Shown: in pieces, positions 1 to 8,040 of the stretch
How the letters are laid out: every line of letters starts with the position of its first letter
Numbering within the stretch: position 1 is the stretch's first letter
Assembly: GCF_003429665.1 (NCBI RefSeq)
Contig: NZ_QUWK01000011.1
Span: 36,246-100,245, forward strand
Direction: 5' to 3'
DNA: 64,000 nt
DNA from: Sphaerochaeta halotolerans
GTDB lineage: Bacteria > Spirochaetota > Spirochaetia > Sphaerochaetales > Sphaerochaetaceae
The notes under the pieces: model-generated
The model's input: only the letters and a program-made list of their open reading frames with translations
Databases searched by the model: none
What the model was told of the DNA's origin: nothing
Program-made: the position numbers and the translations under genes

Positions 1-369
1 AATGGAAATGCCATCAATCTTCTCTTCAATCACAATCCCAAGATCCCGGGAAACCTTGGTTTCGGTCCGTTCAATCCAAGCAAGCAGCTCACTGTCAGTA
101 TATGCTTTATCAAGGCTCAGTACCGGTATGGTATGGCGGACCTCGGGGAACGTTGCATCCAGATCACTTCCAACCCGCTGGGTGGGGGAATCAGGGAAGC
201 GCAAGGATGGATATTGATTTTCCAGATATTGCAGTCTGTCAAAAAGACGATCATATTCTGTGTCGCTTACCAAGGGCTGATTATCGACATAGTATGCTTT
301 CTGATAACGAGAAAGCTGTTCTATCAGGGAACGAACTTCCTCCTGGTGGGATTCATCATAGGTATTCAT
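1..369 (-). CDS. ligA: NAD-dependent DNA ligase, N-terminal part (cut by window edge)
   Basis: The reading frame starts at ATG 369-367 on the minus strand and runs off the window after 123 codons. The visible protein has the LigA N-terminal Ia domain signature (YYVDNQPLVSDTEYDRLF, then SPTQRVGS and VRHTIPVLSLDKAY). It ends in EEKIDGISI, which contains the KxDG adenylation motif; the lysine, about residue 118, would carry the AMP. LigA seals nicks in replication and repair with NAD as AMP donor. It is divergent from the molybdenum-hydroxylase-like operon. The family assignment is firm; the remainder of the gene lies outside the window. Confidence 0.93.
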   Translation of the reverse strand, partial: MNTYDESHQEEVRSLIEQLSRYQKAYYVDNQPLVSDTEYDRLFDRLQYLENQYPSLRFPDSPTQRVGSDLDATFPEVRHTIPVLSLDKAYTDSELLAWIERTETKVSRDLGIVIEEKIDGISI

Positions 370-384
370 GCATCTGATTGTACG

Positions 385-407
385 GCTTGCACCCCTGCCT
401 TGCAAGC
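385..407. repeat. 7-bp inverted repeat between ligA and the hydroxylase operon
   Basis: GCTTGCA and TGCAAGC are perfect 7-bp arms around a 9-bp spacer. It sits in the divergent intergenic region, just upstream of the ligA start. It may be an operator or a hairpin in one leader; no T-tract suggests a terminator. Confidence 0.4.
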
Positions 408-433
408 AGAGTAGGCGGCTTCTCTCATTGCCC

Positions 434-463
434 TTGGAGGCGGTACATGGTATCTTTCATACT
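434..463 (+). promoter_or_regulatory. Candidate sigma-70-type promoter for the molybdenum-hydroxylase-like operon
   Basis: TTGGAG (434-439), an 18-bp spacer and CATACT (458-463) precede the first gene at 481. A GAGAGGGGA ribosome-binding site follows. The match is moderate. Confidence 0.45.
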
Positions 464-480
464 CGAGAGGGGAATATCGC

Positions 481-2439
481 ATGGCAGAAAAACGATCATC
501 GACAGGCAAGGTAACCACCCTTCATGGCTATATCGTCACCTCATCGGTCGATGCCGGCCGAATAGAGGAAATATCCCTACCTGCATTAGACAATAACTTT
601 GTATTGGTCACCACCCGGGATATCCCCGGTACCAACCGCGTACGCGTCTTGGATGCCTCCACCCCTCTGCTCACCTCCTCTACCATTTCCTATTATCAAC
701 AACCCATCCTTGCTCTCTTTGGCTATGATACGGAATCTGTCCAGCTGAAAAGCAAGGAGATCAATATCTCCTACCAACTTCCCAGTCGGGAGGAACCCGC
801 TCCTCAGCAGGAAGTAAAACCATTCTCCTACCAATTCGGCAACTTGGAATCAGCAACCAAGGAGGAAGGATTGGAGGTCCTGGAGCGGACCTATCGCTAT
901 AGCGGCAGCAATTATGAGAGTAATACTCTCTCACGAATCAGTGTCGTGCTGGAAGATGATATACTGCATATCACTACGCCAACACAATGGCCAAGCCATG
1001 TCAGGGAGACCGTGAGTGATGTAACCGGCATTCCCAAACGCCGCATTGTAATCCATCGAGAACCTTTTTTTGCACCGCATGATGAGATGCTCATTACACC
1101 AAGTACCATGTGTGCTATCGCCTCTGTTGCCTGTCTCAAAGGCAACTGCCCTGTTGAAATTCTCCTCAATGCGGAAAGCTTCCGCCCCGATCTCACCATC
1201 AAGAGAAAGACCTGGTACTTCAAAGATGGTCGCGTTCAAGCTGAATCTATCCTGGTGGCAGTAGACCAAGGGAGTGTTTCAATGTTCAGCGATGAGATGG
1301 CAAACCAGCTCATTGCCGGCTTGGTGCCACTGTATCCGCTCATATCGCTGTCCATCAGCATCACCTTCAATACCTCGCGAAGAAGACCAGCACATTTCTT
1401 TGGTGACCTAGGCTACAGCGATGCCCTCTGCTCTACCGAGACCCACTATAGCGCTTTGGCAAAACTCAGTGGGTACAATCCCCTAACCTGGCGATTGAAA
1501 TTTGCCTCTGAGAGTTCCACTCACAGCCAGGTGATCCGCTCAGACAAATATGCAAAACTCAAGGAATTGATAGCTACCGTCAGTGATTCAAGTGACTTCC
1601 AAAGGAAAAATGCTGCTTATGAGATGCAGGCTCAAATGCGAGTCAAACTCTCAACATTCTTCAACTACAGCAGGGGTGTTGCCCTTGCCTGTGGTGCAGG
1701 TATCAGCGGCTTCAGCAGTGAGTGTCGTTCCCTACCACAGCAACCTGTACAGATTACCCTCAAGCCAAACAACAAAGTCGAAGTAAACACTTCCTTCTAT
1801 ACCATTGGCTCGAGCGCTGAGATATGGAGGCAGATTATCAGTGAGGAGCTCCAGGTTGCAAAAAGTGACATCTCCTTTGTTGAGGAACAAAAAGAGATGC
1901 TTGACAGCGGCCCCTCTGTATTGTCCGCAAATAGCGGTAGAATGCCTCAGCAGATTCAAAAGGCTTGCAATCAAATCAAGGAAAAACGGTTTGTCCAGCC
2001 GTTGCCCATCTGCGAGAGTGTACTCTCTCCTAAACAACCTGGCATGAAAGGTTCCATGTTTCTCAGCAATAGCTGGGTAGCAACTGTCCTGGAACTAGAG
2101 ATTGATTCGGTCACGTTGCGGCCCCTGGTAAGAAGGGTCTGGTGTGCAGTATCCCTTTCCAGGGTATTTGAGGAGCAGAGCCTGAGAAGCAAGATCCGCC
2201 ACACGATTGTCACCACCCTCAGGGAAGCAGGAGCACTCCTGAGCCATAGCGATACGTTTACTATCGAGATCACCATAAAGGATGAGGGACAGCAGATTTC
2301 CTCTTCAATCACCAGTGCTTTGAAAGGGGTAATCACCAGTGCGTTTGTCTCAGCCCTGGAACAAGCCCTCGGTTTTCCTGTTGGAAAAATCCCTGTAGAT
2401 GGAAACACCCTGCTTGGAGCTCTGCGAGGTAATGTATGA
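481..2439 (+). CDS. Xanthine dehydrogenase/aldehyde oxidase large-subunit-like protein, divergent
   Basis: This is a 652-residue protein, shorter than the 750-800 residues usual for molybdopterin-binding large subunits. The N-terminus (GYIVTSSVDAGRI, then DIPGTNR and YYQQPILALFGYD) matches the small a/b hammerhead domain of the family. The middle (PFFAPHDEM, then PSTMCAIASVACLKGNCPV) aligns in position with the cofactor region, but the usual GGGFGGK signature is not recognisable, and no GxGE catalytic glutamate motif is seen near the C-terminus. It is the first gene of a three-gene operon, with its stop overlapping the next start (ATGA). The family is well supported. Whether it binds molybdopterin or is catalytic is doubtful. 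Substrate unknown. Confidence 0.75.
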   Translation: MAEKRSSTGKVTTLHGYIVTSSVDAGRIEEISLPALDNNFVLVTTRDIPGTNRVRVLDASTPLLTSSTISYYQQPILALFGYDTESVQLKSKEINISYQLPSREEPAPQQEVKPFSYQFGNLESATKEEGLEVLERTYRYSGSNYESNTLSRISVVLEDDILHITTPTQWPSHVRETVSDVTGIPKRRIVIHREPFFAPHDEMLITPSTMCAIASVACLKGNCPVEILLNAESFRPDLTIKRKTWYFKDGRVQAESILVAVDQGSVSMFSDEMANQLIAGLVPLYPLISLSISITFNTSRRRPAHFFGDLGYSDALCSTETHYSALAKLSGYNPLTWRLKFASESSTHSQVIRSDKYAKLKELIATVSDSSDFQRKNAAYEMQAQMRVKLSTFFNYSRGVALACGAGISGFSSECRSLPQQPVQITLKPNNKVEVNTSFYTIGSSAEIWRQIISEELQVAKSDISFVEEQKEMLDSGPSVLSANSGRMPQQIQKACNQIKEKRFVQPLPICESVLSPKQPGMKGSMFLSNSWVATVLELEIDSVTLRPLVRRVWCAVSLSRVFEEQSLRSKIRHTIVTTLREAGALLSHSDTFTIEITIKDEGQQISSSITSALKGVITSAFVSALEQALGFPVGKIPVDGNTLLGALRGNV

Positions 2440-2987
2440 AGATAGAATGCACTATAGATGGGAAGGCTCTCTCTCTCTCGGTCAACTCAAACAAACCACT
2501 CTCGCTCATCCTCATGGAGGATGTGGGAATCAAGAGCATAAACAGCCATTGCAGGGGAAATGCCTGTGGAAACTGCATCGTCTTGCTTAATGATGAGGCT
2601 ACCCTCTCCTGTGTCATCCCGGCGTTCCGCCTCAAGGATGCCACGGTTAAGACGTTTGACAGTTATCAGAAAACACGTCTGTACCGCGATATTGAGCGGG
2701 CTTACAAGGCTACAGGAAACACCCCGTGTCCCAATTGTTACGCATCCAAGACACTGATCATTGAATCTATCTTGCAAGAGATGACAAACAGCACCCGTAC
2801 CAGGACATTTGGAAGAAACAATCTGTCTCTACCAGGAACTCAAAATGAAGATAATTCCTTGAACAAGGAAGCTATTATTCAGGAACTCAGCCTGAATACT
2901 TGCCAGTGTATGGATATGGCTGAATTACTGCAAATTGTTGAAATTGCCCTAACCTATAGGAGGCGAAAACGTGTACGAAGGCATTAG
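2436..2987 (+). CDS. 2Fe-2S iron-sulfur subunit of the xanthine dehydrogenase family
   Basis: This 183-residue protein has the two-domain layout of the small subunits. A plant-ferredoxin-type cluster motif lies near residues 39-47 (CRGNACGNC), with a further cysteine in LSC. A helical domain carries two cysteine pairs (PCPNCYASK and NTCQCMDM) at the positions of the second 2Fe-2S cluster. All eight expected cysteines appear present, so electron transfer may be intact even though the large subunit looks degenerate. The start overlaps the previous stop by 4 bp and the 3' end overlaps the FAD subunit by 17 bp, so translational coupling is likely. Confidence 0.85.
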   Translation: MKIECTIDGKALSLSVNSNKPLSLILMEDVGIKSINSHCRGNACGNCIVLLNDEATLSCVIPAFRLKDATVKTFDSYQKTRLYRDIERAYKATGNTPCPNCYASKTLIIESILQEMTNSTRTRTFGRNNLSLPGTQNEDNSLNKEAIIQELSLNTCQCMDMAELLQIVEIALTYRRRKRVRRH

Positions 2988-3858
2988 GTCTCCTGTCATC
3001 CATACCCCCAAGACATTAAACGAATTTGCTACCATCGCCCACCGCTATCCCCAAGCCGTCATCTGGGGAGGTGGTACCTATTTGATGAGCCGAAAGGATT
3101 ATTATCCAAGTGAGATCAAGGATGGCATCATCAATCTTGGGGAGTTGGATGAACTGAAGCGAATCACCAGAAATGATCGCTTCGTTGAAATCGGGGCCAT
3201 GGTCACCGCAAGTCAGTTGTTGTATGCAGGAAAACTGGTCCTCCCTGAAATTCTCCAGAAGACACTGCAAAGCCAAGCCTCTCAGATTGTGAGGAGGCAG
3301 ACCACCATAGGGGGAAGTCTGTGTGTTCCAGATATTCGCTTGGGGTTATCCACCACGCTTGCTATTCTCGACGCAAATGCCGAAGTAAAGTACTACCAAG
3401 GGGGAAAGACAACCACTCATTGGATCCCGATTGCGAAGCTCTATGACAAAAGCGGAAACCTGTTGCTTGGCCCGCAGAAAGCCCTGCTGACAAGAATTCG
3501 CATTGGCTTGGAATATGGTGATTTCCAACGGTTCATTATTGTTGAAGACCCTATCCGAAATACTGATGAATGTGTTATAGTTGCCTTTCAAGCAACCCGT
3601 GCACAAAACACCATTTCCAAGGTACAATTTTGCACAACCTTCCCAAACAAGGCCTATCATATCAGCAAGGACCTTGTTTCGAAATTGTCGGGACAGACCC
3701 TCCCGATTCATCCAGAACGGGTCAATACGCTCTCTTATGAGCTGGTATCTGAATTGAGAAAAATGCAGGGAGCGATTAGCGAACTACAGCTTGAGCGTGC
3801 CAGGAGAATCTTCGAATCCTTCTTGCATGAACTCAATGCCCAAACGTTCTCCTCCTGA
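2971..3858 (+). CDS. FAD-binding subunit of the molybdenum hydroxylase family (CoxM/XdhB-like)
   Basis: This 295-residue protein starts at GTG 2971, behind TAGGAGGCG and inside the end of the iron-sulfur subunit gene. VIWGGGTYLMSRKDY near residue 30 is the first FAD-binding glycine motif, and RRQTTIGGSLCVPDIRLGL around residue 109 is the second (TIGG) motif. The C-terminal part corresponds to the CO-dehydrogenase flavoprotein C domain. With its two upstream partners it would form a Mo/Fe-S/FAD hydroxylase of unknown substrate. Confidence 0.85.
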   Translation: MYEGIRSPVIHTPKTLNEFATIAHRYPQAVIWGGGTYLMSRKDYYPSEIKDGIINLGELDELKRITRNDRFVEIGAMVTASQLLYAGKLVLPEILQKTLQSQASQIVRRQTTIGGSLCVPDIRLGLSTTLAILDANAEVKYYQGGKTTTHWIPIAKLYDKSGNLLLGPQKALLTRIRIGLEYGDFQRFIIVEDPIRNTDECVIVAFQATRAQNTISKVQFCTTFPNKAYHISKDLVSKLSGQTLPIHPERVNTLSYELVSELRKMQGAISELQLERARRIFESFLHELNAQTFSS

Positions 3859-3876
3859 TGCTTGGAGCATATGTAC

Positions 3877-6800
3877 ATGGCTGAGTCTGAACGAGAGTAC
3901 ACCGAGATGCAGAGTAATTTCATCCACCTGCACAACCATACCGATTTTTCCCTGCTTGATGGAGCAGCCCCGATTCCTCGCTATATGGCAAAGGCCAAAG
4001 AATTGGGAATGAAGAGTCTTGCCATCACTGATCATGGGAACATGTTCGGGGCCCTCCGTTTTTATTACGCTGCAAAGGATGCTGGGATTAACCCAATCAT
4101 TGGTTGTGAGTTCTATTGCAACCCAAAGGGCCATACAGAACGTCCTCTTCCAGGAGGGAAGAAGACCAGCCAGTACCACCTCATTCTCCTTGCGATGAAT
4201 GAGAAGGGGTACCATAACCTGATGGAACTCAACTCGATTTCCTATACTGAAGGGTTCTATTTCAAGCCACGAATTGATGACGAGTTACTCATCGAACACA
4301 ATGAAGGGTTGATCTGCCTCTCAGCCTGTCTTGGCGGAGAGATTCTGCAACATCTGCTCAATGACCAGTATGATCTGGCAAAGGAGAGGGCACAGTGGTT
4401 TGCCTCTGTCTTCGATGACGGGCGCTACTACTTGGAGATGCAGGACCACGGACTACCGGAACAGAAGAAAACCAATCCCTTGCTGAAACAGATCAGTGAT
4501 GAGACAGGCATACCCTTGGTCTGTACGAATGACATCCATTATATCGAGAAGAGTGATGCCAACGCACAGGATCTCCTGCTTTGTGTTGGCACCAACTCCA
4601 AGAAAAATGACCCGAACAGGATGCGTTTCCCCAACCAAGAGTTCTACATGAAGAGTGAGCAAGAGATGCGTGAACTCTTCAAATGGTGTCCCCAAGCGAT
4701 TGAAAACACTGCCAAGATTGCTGAACGCTGCAATCTAGAGATCCACTTCCCGGGTCCTCTGCTCCCCAACTTTGAAGTTCCTCCCGGCTTTCGTGACACT
4801 GCAGAGTATCTCCGCCATCTCTCCAACGAGGGACTGAAGAAACGCTATGAAACGATAACCGAGGATTTGCAAAAACGTCTGGACTACGAACTTGATATCA
4901 TCACCAAGATGCAATTCGAAGGCTATTTCCTCATTGTCATGGATTACATCCAGTGGGCAAAGAACCATGACATTCCCGTCGGACCTGGGCGCGGATCAGG
5001 TGCAGGGTCGCTTGTTGCTTACTCCCTGGGCATAACCGATGTCGACCCAATCAAATACAACCTGCTTTTCGAACGATTCCTCAATCCTGAACGGGTTAGC
5101 ATGCCTGACTTCGATATTGATTTCTGCTATGAGCGAAGGCAGGAAGTCATCAACTATGTCACCGAGCATTACGGGACCGAACGAGTCGCCCAGATAGCCA
5201 CCTTTGGAACCCTGAAAGCAAAGGCTGTGGTGAAAGACGTCGCCAGGGTATTGGATATCCCCTTCGAGGAATCAAACAATATCTGCAAACTCATCCCCGA
5301 TGACCCAAAGATGAATTTGACAAAGGCCTTCGCCCAGAACAACGAATTGGCTGAGCTGGAGAAAAAGGGAGGTGTTTACGCAGAACTCTTTGATGCAGCA
5401 CGGAGGCTTGAGGGGTTGAACCGTCATACATCCACCCACGCAGCAGGGGTGGTTATTGGCAAAGAGAATCTACTCAACTATGTCCCACTCTACCGTGATG
5501 CAAAAACAGGTGCCATCTCCACCCAATACTCAATGGATTTGATTGAGGAGTGTGGGCTGGTAAAGATGGACTTCCTGGGACTCAAGACACTGACCTTGAT
5601 CAAGCATACCGAGGACTTGATTAAGAAGAAGGACCCCTCCTTCAATGCAAGTAAAATCGATGAACAAGACGAAAAGACTTTTGCCATGCTTGGCAGAGGC
5701 GAAAGCAATGCTGTATTCCAGTTTGAAAGCCAGGGGATGCAGAACATCCTCAAGGAAGCAAAACCCAATGACATAGAAGACCTGGTCGCATTGAACGCCC
5801 TCTATCGCCCCGGACCAATGGCTTACATACCGCAGTTCATCAACTGTAAACTTGGAAAACAACCCATAACCTATGCGAACCCTGAACTGGAAGAAGAACT
5901 GAAAACCACTTACGGAGTCATCGTCTACCAGGAACAGGTAATGAAGGTAGCCCAGATTATTGCCGGCTACTCGCTGGGCAATGCTGATATCCTCAGGCGT
6001 ATCATGGGGAAGAAGAAAGTCGCAGCCTTGGAAAAGGAGAAGGTGAAGTTCATTGCAGGGGCAAAAGCCCTTGGAAGAACCGAACAACATGCCATCGAGA
6101 TTTTCGAGATGTTGGAACCTTTTGCGGGGTATGGATTCAACAAAAGCCATGCTGTGGCCTACTCTGTGGTTGCCTACCAGACCGCATACCTAAAAGCAAA
6201 CTATCCCTCTGAATTCTGGGCTGCCAACCTCACCAATGAGATGGGCAATCCAGATAAGTTCAGTGAGTATTTACAGGTCGCAAAAGATAATGGACTGGAA
6301 ATTCTTCCTCCTTCGATCAACTACTCCGACAAACACTTCTCTGTTGTGGAGGGAAAGATCGTCTATGGACTTGCAGGCATCAAGAATGTTGGAGAAGGAA
6401 TCGTTGAACTTATCGTAAAGGAACGGGAAGAAAACGGGCCGTACAAAGACTTGCTTGACTTCCTCACCCGCCTGGATACCAAGGCAATGAATACCAAGCT
6501 TCTGGAATCCCTGATCAAGGCAGGAGCCTTCGATACATTGGGAACCAACCGCCCCACCCTGCTGGAAAATCTTAGCGATGCTATCACCTATGTACAGAAA
6601 CGAAAAGAAGCTACTGCATTTGGGCAGATATCGCTCTTCGATGAGGAAACAGAGGCAGCCATGGAGACATTTTCCATGCGCGAGGTGCCTGACTGGAACC
6701 TTCCCGAAAAGCTGGAAATGGAAAAAGGATTGCTCGGGTTCTACATCTCTGGACACCCCTTGGATGCTTTCAACCAAGCAATTGCACAACGAGTGACGGT

Positions 6801-7344
6801 GAATACCGCTAAGTTGGAACAGGTGCCCTTCGGCCGGCAGGTTAACATCATTGCCATGGTCACAGGTATCAGGCCATTCACCACCCAAAAGGGCAGTGTT
6901 ATGGGCTTCCTGCAACTCACCGACAAGAATGCGACCTTCGACGCAACGCTCTTCCCAAAAACCTACGAACAGTATCGAGACATCCTCAAGGTGGATGGCA
7001 TCTATGGATTTGTGGGGAAATTTGACAACTCCCGAGGCAATGATAAGATTTCTTATCTCATCGAACAAATTTTCGTTGATCCGAACCAGCTCTCCCCGGT
7101 GGCGGTAAGCAGATGCCATATTGAACTGGAGAAATCTTTCTGCAACAATGAACACATCACACAGCTTAGGGACCTTTGCCTCTCCTATGGTGGGTCCTGC
7201 TCCCTCCTGCTCCACTTCAAGGAAGAGGGAGAAGCGTCCCCACTCAGTATTGCCTGTGGTAGAGAGTTCAGTGTACGCTATTGTGACGAATTAGTGGAAG
7301 CAACAAAGAAAAATCCTGCTATCTTGCATATTTGGTTCGACTAA
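3877..7344 (+). CDS. dnaE: DNA polymerase III subunit alpha
   Basis: This is the replicative DNA polymerase, about 1155 residues, the usual DnaE1 size. It begins with a PHP domain (HLHNHTDFSLLDG) and carries the catalytic-aspartate motif PDFDIDF near residue 410. A helix-hairpin-helix region follows, then an OB-fold domain near residue 990-1040 (VNIIAMVTGIRPFTTQKG). The frame is open from TTG 3862. ATG 3877 is preferred because GGAG (3864-3867) sits 9 bp before it; ATG 3907 is also possible. The gene follows the hydroxylase trio by only a few bases and may be co-transcribed with it. Confidence 0.97.
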   Translation: MAESEREYTEMQSNFIHLHNHTDFSLLDGAAPIPRYMAKAKELGMKSLAITDHGNMFGALRFYYAAKDAGINPIIGCEFYCNPKGHTERPLPGGKKTSQYHLILLAMNEKGYHNLMELNSISYTEGFYFKPRIDDELLIEHNEGLICLSACLGGEILQHLLNDQYDLAKERAQWFASVFDDGRYYLEMQDHGLPEQKKTNPLLKQISDETGIPLVCTNDIHYIEKSDANAQDLLLCVGTNSKKNDPNRMRFPNQEFYMKSEQEMRELFKWCPQAIENTAKIAERCNLEIHFPGPLLPNFEVPPGFRDTAEYLRHLSNEGLKKRYETITEDLQKRLDYELDIITKMQFEGYFLIVMDYIQWAKNHDIPVGPGRGSGAGSLVAYSLGITDVDPIKYNLLFERFLNPERVSMPDFDIDFCYERRQEVINYVTEHYGTERVAQIATFGTLKAKAVVKDVARVLDIPFEESNNICKLIPDDPKMNLTKAFAQNNELAELEKKGGVYAELFDAARRLEGLNRHTSTHAAGVVIGKENLLNYVPLYRDAKTGAISTQYSMDLIEECGLVKMDFLGLKTLTLIKHTEDLIKKKDPSFNASKIDEQDEKTFAMLGRGESNAVFQFESQGMQNILKEAKPNDIEDLVALNALYRPGPMAYIPQFINCKLGKQPITYANPELEEELKTTYGVIVYQEQVMKVAQIIAGYSLGNADILRRIMGKKKVAALEKEKVKFIAGAKALGRTEQHAIEIFEMLEPFAGYGFNKSHAVAYSVVAYQTAYLKANYPSEFWAANLTNEMGNPDKFSEYLQVAKDNGLEILPPSINYSDKHFSVVEGKIVYGLAGIKNVGEGIVELIVKEREENGPYKDLLDFLTRLDTKAMNTKLLESLIKAGAFDTLGTNRPTLLENLSDAITYVQKRKEATAFGQISLFDEETEAAMETFSMREVPDWNLPEKLEMEKGLLGFYISGHPLDAFNQAIAQRVTVNTAKLEQVPFGRQVNIIAMVTGIRPFTTQKGSVMGFLQLTDKNATFDATLFPKTYEQYRDILKVDGIYGFVGKFDNSRGNDKISYLIEQIFVDPNQLSPVAVSRCHIELEKSFCNNEHITQLRDLCLSYGGSCSLLLHFKEEGEASPLSIACGREFSVRYCDELVEATKKNPAILHIWFD

Positions 7345-7383
7345 CGGCAAAAAGTTCGGTATCTTACTAGGTGGAGGAACGCG

Positions 7384-8037
7384 ATGAACCAAACCTATTA
7401 CGAAAGTGGTATGACAGCAACAGCTGGAGGGAATGTCTTGATGAGCATCGCCTCGATTGCAGCAAGCTTGCTCTCATTCTACTCCTTATTGATCTGGCTC
7501 AGGATCATCCTCACCTGGATCAGGGTACCTGGACAAACACGAGAAAACCCACTTGCCTACTATATCGGCAAGATTGTTGACCCCTATCTCTCTTGGTTCA
7601 GGGGAATCTCAAGCCTCAGGCGCAGCCATATCGACCTTACCCCGCTGGTTGCCCTGGCAGTCCTTTCGGTTGTGCAATCCATGCTCCGCCTCTATGGTGC
7701 CTATGGAACCATTACCGTGGGTATGGTTGTTGCCTTGATCCTCCAGACACTCTGGTCTTATTTGGTAAGCCCAATTTTTTGGTTCTTAATCATTCTTTTG
7801 GGCATCCGGCTCTTTTTGTGCTATAAGCGGAGTGCAAAAACCATCAGTTACATAACTATGTTGGATTCCTTGATCGGTGGTGTTTTGAACTGGGTCCAGA
7901 GAATCTTCTACCACAAGCGTGCAATCAACGACCGACAGCTTGTCACCACAGCTCTGGTCTTTTTCATCGTTCTCTATATTGCTGCATCATTCGCACTTAG
8001 GTTCCTGTTGAACTTCTTTGGGACGCTCTCTTTCTAA
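7384..8037 (+). CDS. YggT family integral membrane protein
   Basis: This 217-residue protein has two YggT-like halves with several hydrophobic segments (SLLSFYSLLIWLRIILTWI near residue 30, SYLVSPIFWFLIILLGIRL near residue 130, and a C-terminal segment). The arginine-rich loop after the first segment (RVPGQ, then NPLAYYIGKIVDPYLSWFRG) is typical of the family. YggT proteins are linked to envelope or osmotic functions, but the mechanism is unknown. The start has a good GGTGGAGG ribosome-binding site, and recG begins 3 bp after the stop. Confidence 0.85.
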   Translation: MNQTYYESGMTATAGGNVLMSIASIAASLLSFYSLLIWLRIILTWIRVPGQTRENPLAYYIGKIVDPYLSWFRGISSLRRSHIDLTPLVALAVLSVVQSMLRLYGAYGTITVGMVVALILQTLWSYLVSPIFWFLIILLGIRLFLCYKRSAKTISYITMLDSLIGGVLNWVQRIFYHKRAINDRQLVTTALVFFIVLYIAASFALRFLLNFFGTLSF

Positions 8038-8040
8038 GCC

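Noticed and set aside
6271..7215. 314-codon minus-strand open frame inside dnaE
   Set aside because: It lies wholly antisense to a clearly conserved polymerase, has no recognisable domain and no ribosome-binding site; it is a frame shadow.
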